Notes: generated by a model not told the origin, from the letters alone. A DNA stretch of 64,000 bases from Sphaerisporangium rubeum (GCF_014207705.1 NZ_JACHIU010000001.1:248001-312000), one strand, 5' to 3'. Shown: positions 1-8,660, counted from the stretch's first letter. Program-made: numbers and translations.

Positions 1-604
1 CGGCGGAGGCCGGGCCGCGCACGTAGGAAGGCAGCCGCCAACGTGCCAGTTCGGCCAGGTAGACGGGGTCGGCGGCGAGTTCTTCCTCGGCCATGGCGGC
101 GTAGTCGAGCATGTCGGCGACGGCGGCCCGGTCCAGCGGCACCAGGCAGGCGCCTTCGCGGCTCGCGGCGATCCGCAGGTCGGCCAGCGCCGCAGGCGGG
201 ACCGGGGCCCCGTCGAACGGCTCCCTGTTGGTGCGGCGCAGGGGGATCGCCTCGTACAGCCGGCTCTCGTGCGGTGTGGGTGGGCCTGCCGCCACCATGC
301 CGGCCACGGCCAGCAGGCGTGGCTCGGTGCCGGGTCGCGGCGTGACCACGGGGTGGTACCCGGCGCATCGGATCGCGAGACGCAGGTTGAACAGGGCCGC
401 GCCGCAGCTCACGTACATCGAACGGCCGCGGGGGTCGCTCACGGTGAGACGGCGGCCGGGGTCGGCGTACAACGCGACGGCCTGGTGGCGCGTGACGCGG
501 AACCGCCACGGCTGGGTGTTCTGCACCGACGGCGCCGCGCCGGCCGCGACGAGCAGACGCCGGACGCCGAGTCCGGTGGCGAGCGGATCGATCATGGCGG
601 TCAT
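1..604 (-). CDS. Acg-like nitroreductase family protein (3' part cut by window edge)
   Basis: The frame is open across the left edge, so 201 N-terminal codons are visible. The start ATG at 604 follows an AAGGAG at 613-618 with 8-nt spacing; a second ATG at 595 is possible. The N-terminus contains APSVQNTQPWRF, the conserved FMN/substrate-side motif of the actinobacterial Acg/Rv2032/Rv3131-type nitroreductases, then SCGAALFNLRLAIR and a PLRRTNREPF segment, all characteristic of this family. These are putative flavin-dependent enzymes that in mycobacteria belong to the DosR dormancy regulon; their true substrate is unknown. A paralogue lies at 31132-32100. A DosR-like box about 80 bp upstream (686-699) supports hypoxic control (inference). 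Confidence 0.9.
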   Translation of the reverse strand, partial: MTAMIDPLATGLGVRRLLVAAGAAPSVQNTQPWRFRVTRHQAVALYADPGRRLTVSDPRGRSMYVSCGAALFNLRLAIRCAGYHPVVTPRPGTEPRLLAVAGMVAAGPPTPHESRLYEAIPLRRTNREPFDGAPVPPAALADLRIAASREGACLVPLDRAAVADMLDYAAMAEEELAADPVYLAELARWRLPSYVRGPASA

Positions 605-685
605 GGCACGGTCTCCTTCAGTCGCGCTGCGGCCAGCGTCCCGCTCCGGCGGCCCGGCGTGCAGGGGCGGACGTCGCACGGCGCC

Positions 686-699
686 GGGACCTTGGTCGG
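686..699. promoter_or_regulatory. DosR/DevR-like box (GGGACCTTGGTCGG)
   Basis: The left half GGGAC and central CTTG fit the island-wide pattern GGGAC-N4-GTCCC; the right half is imperfect (GTCGG). It lies 82 bp upstream of the nitroreductase start at 604 on the opposite strand. Confidence 0.5.
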
Positions 700-730
700 T
701 GCCGCGCCGGGACTGCCGGGTGGCGAGCCA

Positions 731-747
731 ATACGATAGGGGGGTAT
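731..747. promoter_or_regulatory. CsoR-like copper operator overlapping the promoter of the next gene
   Basis: An ATAC...GTAT inverted repeat (731-734 and 744-747) flanks a run of six G. This resembles the G/C-tract operators of actinobacterial CsoR copper repressors. TATGGT at 745-750 could be the -10 hexamer of the gene starting at 794. The assignment is by resemblance only; no csoR gene is visible in the window. Confidence 0.4.
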
Positions 748-793
748 GGTGTAAAGAACACGAGCTGACCGGATCTGAAGGGAAGTGCCGCAC

Positions 794-1723
794 ATGAGCA
801 CCCCGGCGAAGCTGGCCGCGTGCGTCCTCGGCCTCGTGCTGGTCTTCGGCGGCACGTTCTGGGCCGGCCGGCTGGCAGGGCCGGCCGCCGAGCCGCGACC
901 GGCGGCGGCCACCGGTCACGCCGGGTCCGGCGGACCACACGGCGCCGGCGACGCTGCGGCCGGGAACCCCGCGAAGGACACACCGGTCCCCGCCGGGCTG
1001 CAGGTGTCGCAGGACGGGTACACGCTCGTGCCGCTGGACACCGCGCTCACACCAGGCGAGACCACCGGCTTCCGGTTCACCGTGACCGGTGCGGACGGAC
1101 GGCCCGTGACGGCGTACGAGGTGGCACACGGCAAGAAGCTGCACCTCATCGTGGTGCCGCGTGACCTCGGCGGCTTCCAGCACCTGCACCCCGAGCTCGG
1201 CCCCGGCGGCGTGTGGTCGGTGCCCCTGACGCTGCCGGCCCCCGGCGCGTACCGGATGTTCGCCGACTTCGTCCCCGAAGGCGCCACCGGGCTCACGCTC
1301 GGCGCCGACCTCTACGCGCCAGGCGACTACCGGCCCGGCACGCCGCCGGACACCGGTCGCCGCGTGACCGTCGACGGTTACACCGTCACCCTGGACGGCG
1401 ACCTGACGGCGGGCCGCACGAGCAGGCTCACCCTGACGGTGAGCAGGGACGGCAGGCCGGTCACCGACCTGGAGCCCTACCTCGGGTCGTACGGCCACCT
1501 CGTGGCTCTGCGCGGCGGAGACCTGGCGTACCTGCACGTCCACCCGGCGCCTGGCGGCCCGGGACCGGCCGTGGCCTTCGACGCCGAGGTGCCGAGCGGC
1601 GGCTCCTACCGGCTGTTCCTCGATTTCAAGCACAACGGCGCCGTCCGCACCGCGGCCTTCACCGTGAGTGCGGACGGCACGATGTCCGTGGCCCCCGAGG
1701 AGACCGGGGACCACGGACACTGA
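794..1723 (+). CDS. Membrane-anchored protein with duplicated His-rich domain, probably copper-related
   Basis: 309 residues. ATG at 794 is preferred over GTG at 785 because GAAGGGAAG (776-785) is then well placed as ribosome binding site. Residues about 5-25 form one hydrophobic segment (signal anchor), so the rest is extracytoplasmic. The body is two related beta-rich halves. Each has a G-x-x-H/K-L segment followed by a His pair: KKLHLIVV...FQHLHPE in the first half and YGHLVAL...YLHVHP in the second; the C-terminus ends GDHGH. Such proteins occur near copper genes in actinomycetes, and the CsoR-like palindrome at 731-747 agrees. The exact role is unknown; metal binding is inferred from the paired histidines and promoter. 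Confidence 0.75.
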   Translation: MSTPAKLAACVLGLVLVFGGTFWAGRLAGPAAEPRPAAATGHAGSGGPHGAGDAAAGNPAKDTPVPAGLQVSQDGYTLVPLDTALTPGETTGFRFTVTGADGRPVTAYEVAHGKKLHLIVVPRDLGGFQHLHPELGPGGVWSVPLTLPAPGAYRMFADFVPEGATGLTLGADLYAPGDYRPGTPPDTGRRVTVDGYTVTLDGDLTAGRTSRLTLTVSRDGRPVTDLEPYLGSYGHLVALRGGDLAYLHVHPAPGGPGPAVAFDAEVPSGGSYRLFLDFKHNGAVRTAAFTVSADGTMSVAPEETGDHGH

Positions 1724-1728
1724 GACAC

Positions 1729-1762
1729 GGCCGGTGCGGGGCCGACGGACCCGGCACCGGCC
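1729..1762. terminator. Hairpin terminator between convergent genes
   Basis: GGCCGGTGC (1729-1737) pairs with GCACCGGCC (1754-1762) around a GC-rich interior; it lies between the stop of the His-rich protein and the convergent amidase stop at 1769. No T-run follows. Confidence 0.55.
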
Positions 1763-1768
1763 ACGCGA

Positions 1769-4700
1769 TCAGCGGCGGTTGCCGCCGAGCAGCCGGTCAC
1801 CCGGGTGGCACAGCTCCCCGGTGAAGAACGTGCCGCCGGGGACGCAGCGCCACATGCTCGGGTTGGTGTAGCTCGGCGCGAGACGCACGGCGGTCGCCTG
1901 CTCCAGCGCGTAGGCCCCGGCGAGGAGTGTGCCCTCGCTGAAGGCCGTGCCGACGAAGGTGACGCCGATCGGGTTGCGGCCCGCCGAGCTCGTGGTCACG
2001 CCGTACCCGGCGGGTACGGTCAGCGCCGGGTAGCCGGCCCGGTCGGCGTACCCGACGAGCGCGTTGCCGGTGGGGACCATGACGGCATCGAAGTCGTCGG
2101 ACTTGTCGTTCGGTGTCCCGTTGGTGAGGATCGCATCGATCACCGCACGGTTGGACGCCTTGCCGGCTTCGAGGTCGGCCTGGTAGGCCGCACCGGTGGC
2201 GGGGTCGGCCAGGTCGACCGCCTGGGCCGCGAGGAGCTGGCCCTGCTGGTACTTGAGTCCCTCCACAGGGTTGGCGATGTTGTAGTCGATGACGGCCTTC
2301 AGTGACCACTTCTTGGGGCCGTGCCGCACCCCGGCCAGATAGGCGTCGAGGTCCCGCCGGAACTCCCTCGGCACGACGCTCGCCGGGTCGGGGCTCGGCG
2401 CGGCGGCCGTCACCTCCGTGGCGGTGGCCCCGAGCGACCGCAGAGCCTTCACCACCGTGGCGTACGGTTCGGCGGCGCCGCCGACCACAGCGATCTTCTT
2501 GCCTTGGAGCGCCGTCGTGGACAGGCCCGCGGTGTAGTCCTTGACCGGCGCACCCTTGGTGGCGGGGTCGGCCGGGTCGGGGCCGGCGATCGCGGTCAGC
2601 GCGGCGGCGGCGTCGAACACGCCGCGCGTGATCGGGCCAGGCGCGTCCTGCGAGCGTGCCACCGGCAGGACTCCGGTGCGGCTGACCAGTCCGGTGGTCG
2701 GCTTCAGCCCGACGACACCCGCGGCGTCGGCGGGGGCCAGGAGCTGCGCGGAGTCGGGGGAGGTCTCCATGCCGACGGTCAGCGCCGCGAGCCCGGAGGC
2801 CGTCGCCGCCGCGGCGCCGGCGGACGAGCCCGCAGGGGTCTTGTCGGTGTCGGACGGCAGGAGCACCTGACCGGCCAGCGACGAGTATCCCTTCGGCAGG
2901 TTCGCGTCGAAGACGCCGTTCAGCTCGGTGATGTTGGTCGTGCCGAGGATGATCGCTCCGGCGGCCCTGAGCTTCGCCACCACCGTGGAGTCGCGGTCCG
3001 GCCGCAGGTCCTGCAGCGCGATGGAACCACCGGTCGTCGGCAGCGAACGCACGTCGAAGCCGTCGTTGAGCAGCACCGGCAGGCCGTAGAGCGGACCGCG
3101 TACCGGCTTGGGACCCTTCTTGTCCTTCTTGCCGCGCTCCTTGTCGATCTCACGCGCCTCCTTGAGCGCGTCAGGGTTGATCGAACGCACCGCCTGGGTT
3201 GCGGGCCCGTCGGTGTTGGTCAGCGCGATCCGGTACAGGTACGCCTTGACCAGGTCCTCCGAGCTCAGGCTGCCGGAGGCGAGCCGTGCGGCGAGACTCT
3301 GCGCCGTCTCGGTCTCCAGGGAGAACGGCAGGGGCTTCGGCGCGCGGCCGAGCAGGTCCATGACGGCGTCGTGGCCGGGGTTGCAGTGGCCCCGCTTGGC
3401 GAACGGCGGCGCGGGGACCGTCGCGGCGCAGCGGTACATGCTGGGGTTCACCATCGACGCCGGCTGCCGCAGCCGGGTGGCCTGCTCGATGACGTAGCCG
3501 ACGCCGATCAGGTCGTACTCGCTGTACGCGCCGCCGTGGACCTGCACGTTGACCGCGCGTCGGTGCGTGGCGGAGTACCCCATGGGGATGGTGATCGTGG
3601 GGTACCCGGCCTGCGGGCCGTTCGGCACGCCGCCGAGGATCGCGATGACCGGGTCGGCGGGCTTGGCCGGGTCGGAGTCGGTGTAGGTCAGCATGTCGGT
3701 GATGGCCTTGTGCCAGGCGGCCTTACGGACCGGCAGGGTGGCACGGTAGGCGGTCTCGTTGGCGCCGCCGGGGGTGACGTCGGCGTTCAGCGCGTTGAGG
3801 TGGCTGTTGTTGCCGTACTTGAGCGCCTGGTGCGCGTTGGCCTGGTTGTCGGCCACCTCCTCCGCGAGCGACTTGATCGGCGCGTCCGGCCCGAGGCGCT
3901 TGTAGTACTCGTCGATGCTCTTGTGCTGCTCGTAGCCGGCCGGGAGGGCCGGCAGCGCCGGGACCTGCGTGGCGGGACGCGGGACCATCACGGCGCCTGC
4001 GGCGGTCAGCGCGTCGTAGGCGGCCTTGAGCGGGGTGCCGTCGGTGAGTGTGCCGTTGTAGCCGATCTTCTTACCGCGCACGAAGCCGGGGTCGAGGGCC
4101 TTCATGTAGTCCGGCACCTGCGCCGGCGGGGTGGGGATGACGCCGGTGGCGAGGTAGTCGTCGCCGAACATCGCCTTGTAGCCGGCGTCGGCGACCGGGT
4201 CGGGGCCGGCGATGGACGCGAGCGTCATCGCGGCGTCCGGCACGCTGCGCACCATCGGTCCGGCGATGTCCTGCGAGGCGCTGATCGGCGCGATGCCGTA
4301 CCCCGGCACGAGGCCGACGGTGGGACGCAGGCCGACGAGGCTCTGCGCGTTGGACGGGCTGATGATCGAGCCGGAGGTCTCGGTGCCGATGCCGAGCGTG
4401 GACAAGGCCGCCGCCATGGCGGAGCCGGTTCCGGACGAGGAGCCGCTCGGGTTCTGGTCGGCGTCGATGCCGTTGAGCACCTGACCGGTGAGGTTGCCGA
4501 AGCCGGACGGCTGGTTGCCGAAGCTGTTGGCGTACTCCGACAGGCCGACCTTGCCGAGGATCACGACGCCGTGCTCGCGCAGCTTCGTGGTGATGCCGGC
4601 GTCCGTCGCCGGGTACGACTTGCGCAGCGAGTAGTTACCGGCCGAGGTGTACATGCCGGTGACGTCGATGAGGTCCTTGAGCAGGATCGGCAGTCCGTGC

Positions 4701-5023
4701 GCGGGGCCGAGTACCCGGCCCGCGGCGCGCTGCTTGTCGGCGAGCGCCGCCTCCTTGAGCGCGTTCGCGTTGAGTTGCGTCACCGCGTTCAGCGCGGGGC
4801 CGCGCTTGTTGAGCGCGTCGATGCGGTCGATGTACGCCTTGGTGAGCTCGACGGAGGTGAGCCGGCCGGCGGCCATCATGGCGACGGCCTGAGGTCCGGT
4901 GAGATTCTCCAGGTCGAGAACGGCCGGCCGGTGCTGGGGATGGGCTTCGGCGGCGGTGGGGGTGAGGGTGACGGCGAGGGAGAGGGCGAGGAGTGCGGTA
5001 AGGGTGAAGCGGGTTCTTGGCAC
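1769..5023 (-). CDS. Secreted tandem amidase (two amidase-signature domains, second one degenerate)
   Basis: About 1084 residues, roughly twice a normal amidase-signature enzyme. The GTG at 5023 is 6 nt from AAGGAG (5030-5035); the adjacent GTG at 5026 is only 3 nt away. Numbering below is from 5026. Residues 7-28 are a signal peptide ending near AEA. Domain 1 (about 35-535) has the full Ser-cisSer-Lys triad: K117 in LPILLKD, S196 in the SGSSSGTGS loop and S220 in TETSGSI. Domain 2 (about 565-1075) is homologous but has Asn654 where the catalytic Lys should be (LPVLLND), and the nucleophile motif reads ETSPDSAQ with a small insertion. Domain 1 is therefore expected to hydrolyse an amide, while domain 2 is probably a non-catalytic pseudo-domain. 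Substrate unknown; secretion is inferred. It stands alone between divergent or convergent neighbours. Confidence 0.9.
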   Translation of the reverse strand: MPRTRFTLTALLALSLAVTLTPTAAEAHPQHRPAVLDLENLTGPQAVAMMAAGRLTSVELTKAYIDRIDALNKRGPALNAVTQLNANALKEAALADKQRAAGRVLGPAHGLPILLKDLIDVTGMYTSAGNYSLRKSYPATDAGITTKLREHGVVILGKVGLSEYANSFGNQPSGFGNLTGQVLNGIDADQNPSGSSSGTGSAMAAALSTLGIGTETSGSIISPSNAQSLVGLRPTVGLVPGYGIAPISASQDIAGPMVRSVPDAAMTLASIAGPDPVADAGYKAMFGDDYLATGVIPTPPAQVPDYMKALDPGFVRGKKIGYNGTLTDGTPLKAAYDALTAAGAVMVPRPATQVPALPALPAGYEQHKSIDEYYKRLGPDAPIKSLAEEVADNQANAHQALKYGNNSHLNALNADVTPGGANETAYRATLPVRKAAWHKAITDMLTYTDSDPAKPADPVIAILGGVPNGPQAGYPTITIPMGYSATHRRAVNVQVHGGAYSEYDLIGVGYVIEQATRLRQPASMVNPSMYRCAATVPAPPFAKRGHCNPGHDAVMDLLGRAPKPLPFSLETETAQSLAARLASGSLSSEDLVKAYLYRIALTNTDGPATQAVRSINPDALKEAREIDKERGKKDKKGPKPVRGPLYGLPVLLNDGFDVRSLPTTGGSIALQDLRPDRDSTVVAKLRAAGAIILGTTNITELNGVFDANLPKGYSSLAGQVLLPSDTDKTPAGSSAGAAAATASGLAALTVGMETSPDSAQLLAPADAAGVVGLKPTTGLVSRTGVLPVARSQDAPGPITRGVFDAAAALTAIAGPDPADPATKGAPVKDYTAGLSTTALQGKKIAVVGGAAEPYATVVKALRSLGATATEVTAAAPSPDPASVVPREFRRDLDAYLAGVRHGPKKWSLKAVIDYNIANPVEGLKYQQGQLLAAQAVDLADPATGAAYQADLEAGKASNRAVIDAILTNGTPNDKSDDFDAVMVPTGNALVGYADRAGYPALTVPAGYGVTTSSAGRNPIGVTFVGTAFSEGTLLAGAYALEQATAVRLAPSYTNPSMWRCVPGGTFFTGELCHPGDRLLGGNRR

Positions 5024-5116
5024 CACTGGCTCCTTGAGAGCTTCGGATGCCGGTGATGCTAGAGATCATCAATTACCACTAAATGTCCGATATATTCCCG
5101 CAGTGAAACCGCTGGC

Positions 5117-6172
5117 TCAGATGTCCTGATCGGTCGGCGCCGTAAACGCCTCCTCATCGTCCAGATGCCTCCTGATCGACGCGAGGTGATGGGACACCGA
5201 GTACGCCTTCCACTGCGCGCCGCCACCCGGGCCCGCTCTGCCGAGGGCCGCCAGTTCGATCCTGCGGTCCCCCCAGGAGAACGCCGGGCCGTCGCGCGGC
5301 CAGTCGGCGGACTCCCGCAAGGTGCGGCACAGGTCGTAGAAGGTGCTGTACCCCCCGGAGGCGTCCGTGGGCCACTGGTACAGCCGCCAGGTGTCGCCGG
5401 TCGTGTAGCGCAGGTTCGGGCCGAAGGGCCGGCCCTCGGGTGGCGGGCCGGGGTGGTCCACGCCGTAGTCGCCGACGCCGACCGGCCAGCGGCGGCGGGC
5501 CTCCCGCCACAGGCGCGCCTCCCGCCGGCCGATGGTGCACACCCTTCTCGGCGGCAGCGCACGCAGGTCGCCGGGTGCGGGGAACGAACCCGCCGCGACC
5601 ACGACCGACTGCCACGGCACACCGAGCAGCAGCTCCACGGTCCCCGCGACGCCGGTCACGGCGTCGGACCCCGGCGGCAGGTATCCGCGGTCCACCACGA
5701 CGTCGGCCCGCTCGGGGGCCACACCGACCGCGTCGAGCTGTTCGAGCAGCGGCCGCACGTCGCCGAGACCGCACGCGTAGGCCCCGTCCACGCGCAGGCA
5801 CACCCCCATCTGGTGGTCGGCCACCAGCCGTCGCACGTCCCCGAGACCGCCGGGGTCGTCGTCCGGCCGGATCACCGGACGGAACGCGTGGCCGCGGTCC
5901 TCAAGGAGTGTGGCGAGCACGGACAGCGCCTCTCTCGGCGCCGATCGGCCGAACCTGCGGGCCAGCGGCGCGGTGTCGAACGCCAGAGCCACCCCGTCGG
6001 GGATGTTCCTGCCGACCTCACCCGCGAGCCGGGTCACGCTCACCTTGACGTCGGCGTCCCGCTCACCCGGCTCGACCTCCACGACCGGCCGCGTGTCGTC
6101 CTGATCGGTCACGTGGCGCAACGCCTGGAACTGCGGACGGCGACCCTTCAGGATCGGCACGTACACCGTCAT
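5117..6172 (-). CDS. Beta family protein (phage T4 beta-protein-like)
   Basis: 351 residues, no signal peptide or membrane segment. The N-terminus MTVYVPILKGRRPQFQALRHV is the hallmark of the actinobacterial 'beta family' (resembling phage T4 beta protein). Further family-like blocks are the central DVVVDRGYLPPG and the C-terminal QWKAYSVSHHLASIRRHLDD. The fold is predicted to be a TIM-barrel-like repeat of DV/VVDRG strands, but no enzymatic activity is established for the family. It ends 90 bp before the amidase start on the same strand; the short AT-richer spacer (5040-5100) suggests separate transcription. I do not assign a function. Confidence 0.7.
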   Translation of the reverse strand: MTVYVPILKGRRPQFQALRHVTDQDDTRPVVEVEPGERDADVKVSVTRLAGEVGRNIPDGVALAFDTAPLARRFGRSAPREALSVLATLLEDRGHAFRPVIRPDDDPGGLGDVRRLVADHQMGVCLRVDGAYACGLGDVRPLLEQLDAVGVAPERADVVVDRGYLPPGSDAVTGVAGTVELLLGVPWQSVVVAAGSFPAPGDLRALPPRRVCTIGRREARLWREARRRWPVGVGDYGVDHPGPPPEGRPFGPNLRYTTGDTWRLYQWPTDASGGYSTFYDLCRTLRESADWPRDGPAFSWGDRRIELAALGRAGPGGGAQWKAYSVSHHLASIRRHLDDEEAFTAPTDQDI

Positions 6173-6349
6173 GACCTTGGTTCTCCATGGGCCGGCGAAC
6201 CTCTGTCCCGGTGGCGCGGCCGTCCCTGGAAAGCCGCTTACCTGGCCGGTTTGTTCACAACGGTGTGCTTTCGAGCCCCGGGCCGTCTATCTCCTCGCCG
6301 CCAGATTCCCCCACCGGGAGGAACGAAAGGCACATCGGCGGAACGGAAT

Positions 6350-6363
6350 GGGACCATCGGCCC
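6350..6363. promoter_or_regulatory. DosR-like box GGGACCATCGGCCC
   Basis: It matches GGGAC-N4-GGCCC and ends 35 bp upstream of the ATG at 6399, a position typical of DosR activation sites next to the -35 region. Confidence 0.6.
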
Positions 6364-6398
6364 ATCCCTCACGCGCGCCGGCGAGAGAACCTGGGAAC

Positions 6399-6821
6399 AT
6401 GAAACTCGACTCGGCCGGCCTGCGGGTGCTCTCACATGAGGAGTGCCTGCGCCTGCTGTCGCTGACACCTATCGGGAGGATCGTCTTCACCGACAGGGCA
6501 CTGCCGGCCGTGCAGCCGGTCAATTTCCACCTCGACGGCGACGAGATCGTCATCCGGACGGCCGTCGGCACCAAGCTGGCCGTCGCCACCCGCAGAGCGG
6601 TCGTCGCGTTCGAGGCGGACGAGATCGACTGGGAGTCGCGTACCGGCTGGTCCGTCACGGCCGTCGGCCGCGCGAGGGCCGTCTCGGACCCCGCCGAGAT
6701 CAAGCGGCTGTCCGCGCTGCCCCTGGTGTCCTGGGCACCCGGCAGTCACGACCACTTCATCGTGATCCAGGCCGAACAGCTCTCAGGACGGCGCATCAGC
6801 CCAGAGGAACCCGCCACGTGA
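6399..6821 (+). CDS. Pyridoxamine 5'-phosphate oxidase-like (PPOx/flavin-binding split barrel) protein
   Basis: 140 residues starting at the ATG at 6399. The sequence runs SHEECLRLLSLTPIGRIVF, PAVQPVNFHLDGDEIVIRT, then VAFEADEIDWESRTGWSVTAVGRA, which is the canonical order of the small PPOx-fold (split barrel) proteins that bind FMN, F420 or heme. These proteins are abundant in actinobacterial dormancy regulons; a precise substrate cannot be named. Its 3' end overlaps the convergent histidine-kinase gene by 26 bp (6796-6821). Two paralogues lie at 8661-9122 and 19902-20336, each also beside DosR-like boxes. Confidence 0.85.
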   Translation: MKLDSAGLRVLSHEECLRLLSLTPIGRIVFTDRALPAVQPVNFHLDGDEIVIRTAVGTKLAVATRRAVVAFEADEIDWESRTGWSVTAVGRARAVSDPAEIKRLSALPLVSWAPGSHDHFIVIQAEQLSGRRISPEEPAT

Positions 6822-8484
6822 GCACGGTGCCGCCGTCGTCGGCGGGTTCCGCGGTGAACGAGCCGCCGAGCTGCTCGGCACGCTCCTGAAGGTTGCGCAG
6901 ACCACTGCGCCGGCCGTCCTGCGGCAGCCCCACACCGTTGTCCCGCACCACGAGGGTCACCTCGGCGTCGGTGGCCTCCGCGAGCACGTCGGCCCTGGTC
7001 GCCTTGGCGTGCCGCACGACGTTGGACAGCGCCTCACGCAGCACGGCGAGCAGATGGTCGGCGACCGGCGCCGGCACGACGTTGTCGAGCCGGCCCTCCA
7101 TGCGCAACCCCGGCATGAACCCGAGGTGGCCGCGCGCACCCTCCACCAGGTGGACGATCCGCGCGCGCAGCCCCGGGTCGGAGCCGTCCAGCGGGGCCTG
7201 GAGCGCGAAGATGGTCGAACGGATCTGCCGGATCGTCTCGTCCAGCTCGTTGACGGCGTGCTGCACGCGCGTGGCGGCCTCGGGCCGCTCCACCAGCCGC
7301 ATCGCCCCCATCAGCGTCATCGCGACCGCGAACAGCCGCTGGATCACCACGTCGTGCAGGTCCTTGGCGATCCGGTCCCGCTCCTCCAGCAGGCCGAGAC
7401 GCTCGGCGTCCTTCCTCGCCTCCGCCAGCTCCAGCGCGATGGCCGCCTGACCGGCGAACGCCTGCAGCATGTGCAGCATCGACTCGGTGAAAGGAAACCT
7501 GCCGGGCCGCTTCGCCAAGGTGAGCACACCGCGCACCGACCCCGCGGTGCCGAGCGGCACCGCGGCCGCGGGACCCAACGCCGACCGCACCGGCAGCCGC
7601 AGATGGCTCGCCGCCAGGTCACTGACCATCACCGGGTCGCCGCCGGTGAACGCCGCGCCAGGCAGCGACCCCTCCACAGGAACGTCGGCCCCCGCCGGCT
7701 CGTCCGCGCCTTCGGCGATGCGCACCCGCAAGGTCTCGCCGTCCGCCGAGGGGAACAAGATGGTGACCAGGTCCGCGTCGGCCATCTCGCGCGCGTGCTG
7801 CGCCACCTGGGCCAGCACCTGCTCGGTACCCGCGCCGGACAGCAGGCTCGTGGTGATCTCCGCCGAGGCGCGCAGCCAGATCTCCCTGCGGCGGGTCTCC
7901 TCGTACAGGCGCGCGTTCTCGATCGCGACGCCGGCCGCGGTGGCGAGCGCCGTGACGACCGCCTGGTCCTCCTCGTCGAACTCGGCGCCGCCACGCTTCT
8001 CGGTCAGATAAAGGTTGCCGAACACCTCGCTGCGCACCCGCAGCGGCACCCCGAGGAACGACCCCATCGGAGGATGGCCCGGGGGGAAGCCGTACGACTC
8101 GGGGTGGTCGGAGATCCGGGCCAGCCGCACCGGCTCCGGTGTCTTGATCAGCAACCCGAGCAGGCCGAGCCCGTGCGGCCAGTGCTCGATGCGCGCGATC
8201 TCCTCCTCCGACAGGCCCACCGGGATGAACTCGACGAGCGTGCCACCCTCGCCGACCACGCCGAGCGCGCCGTAACTGGCGTCCACCAGACGGGTCGCGG
8301 TCTCCACGATGCGCCGCAGCACCGTCTCCAGCTTGAGGTCGGTGCCGATCGACACCACGGCCTCAAGCAGGGTGTGCACCCGGTCACGGGTGGCGAGCAC
8401 CGCCGACAACCGGGCCTGCAACTCGGCCAGCAACTCGTCCAGCCGCATGCTGGGAATTAGAGAGTGCGACTCACCCGAGGTCAT
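6796..8484 (-). CDS. devS: DevS/DosT-type GAF-GAF sensor histidine kinase
   Basis: About 562 residues from the ATG at 8484 (an upstream GTG at 8505 adds seven; neither has a clear ribosome binding site). Numbering from 8505: GAF-A about 50-200, GAF-B about 215-360, HisKA_3 dimerisation domain with phospho-acceptor H384 in RIAKDLHDVVIQRLF, then HATPase_c with LSNVVRHA (N box), RDNGVGLP (G1) and SGLRNLQERAEQLGG (G2). GAF-A carries the segment SDHPESYGFPPGHPPMGSFLGVP. The family places its heme-ligating His there in mycobacterial DevS/DosT, and H144 here is the likely equivalent (inference). It is thus a probable O2/NO/CO or redox sensor. Its expected partner, the DevR-like regulator, lies 24 kb away at 32234-32884, not adjacent as in mycobacteria. 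Confidence 0.9.
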   Translation of the reverse strand: MTSGESHSLIPSMRLDELLAELQARLSAVLATRDRVHTLLEAVVSIGTDLKLETVLRRIVETATRLVDASYGALGVVGEGGTLVEFIPVGLSEEEIARIEHWPHGLGLLGLLIKTPEPVRLARISDHPESYGFPPGHPPMGSFLGVPLRVRSEVFGNLYLTEKRGGAEFDEEDQAVVTALATAAGVAIENARLYEETRRREIWLRASAEITTSLLSGAGTEQVLAQVAQHAREMADADLVTILFPSADGETLRVRIAEGADEPAGADVPVEGSLPGAAFTGGDPVMVSDLAASHLRLPVRSALGPAAAVPLGTAGSVRGVLTLAKRPGRFPFTESMLHMLQAFAGQAAIALELAEARKDAERLGLLEERDRIAKDLHDVVIQRLFAVAMTLMGAMRLVERPEAATRVQHAVNELDETIRQIRSTIFALQAPLDGSDPGLRARIVHLVEGARGHLGFMPGLRMEGRLDNVVPAPVADHLLAVLREALSNVVRHAKATRADVLAEATDAEVTLVVRDNGVGLPQDGRRSGLRNLQERAEQLGGSFTAEPADDGGTVLTWRVPLG

Positions 8485-8574
8485 GCCGACATTCTGACAC
8501 CGCACCCCGCCGCCTCAACCGCCGTGGCCGTCCTCGACGAAAGATCCGTCACACGGGACGTCCGCCGCGGGCTA

Positions 8575-8657
8575 GCCACCGCGGGCTTGCCACCACGGGC
8601 TTGCCACCACGGGCCCGCCACCGCGGGCCTGCCGCGACGGACCCGCCACGCGGGTCG
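8575..8657. repeat. 14-bp imperfect tandem repeat (about six copies)
   Basis: Units begin at 8575, 8589, 8603, 8617, 8631 and 8645 with consensus GCCACCACGGGCTT. The array sits in the spacer between the upstream end of the sensor-kinase gene and the stop codon of the PPOx gene at 8661. No other feature was seen in 8506-8660. Confidence 0.85.
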
Positions 8658-8660
8658 TCC

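Noticed and set aside
785-793. GTG at 785 as the start of the His-rich protein
   Set aside because: It would overlap the best ribosome binding site; ATG at 794 has proper spacing and a normal signal-anchor start.
2321-5056. A 911-codon plus-strand frame opposite the tandem amidase
   Set aside because: No recognisable domain; the amidase motifs on the minus strand account for the sequence.
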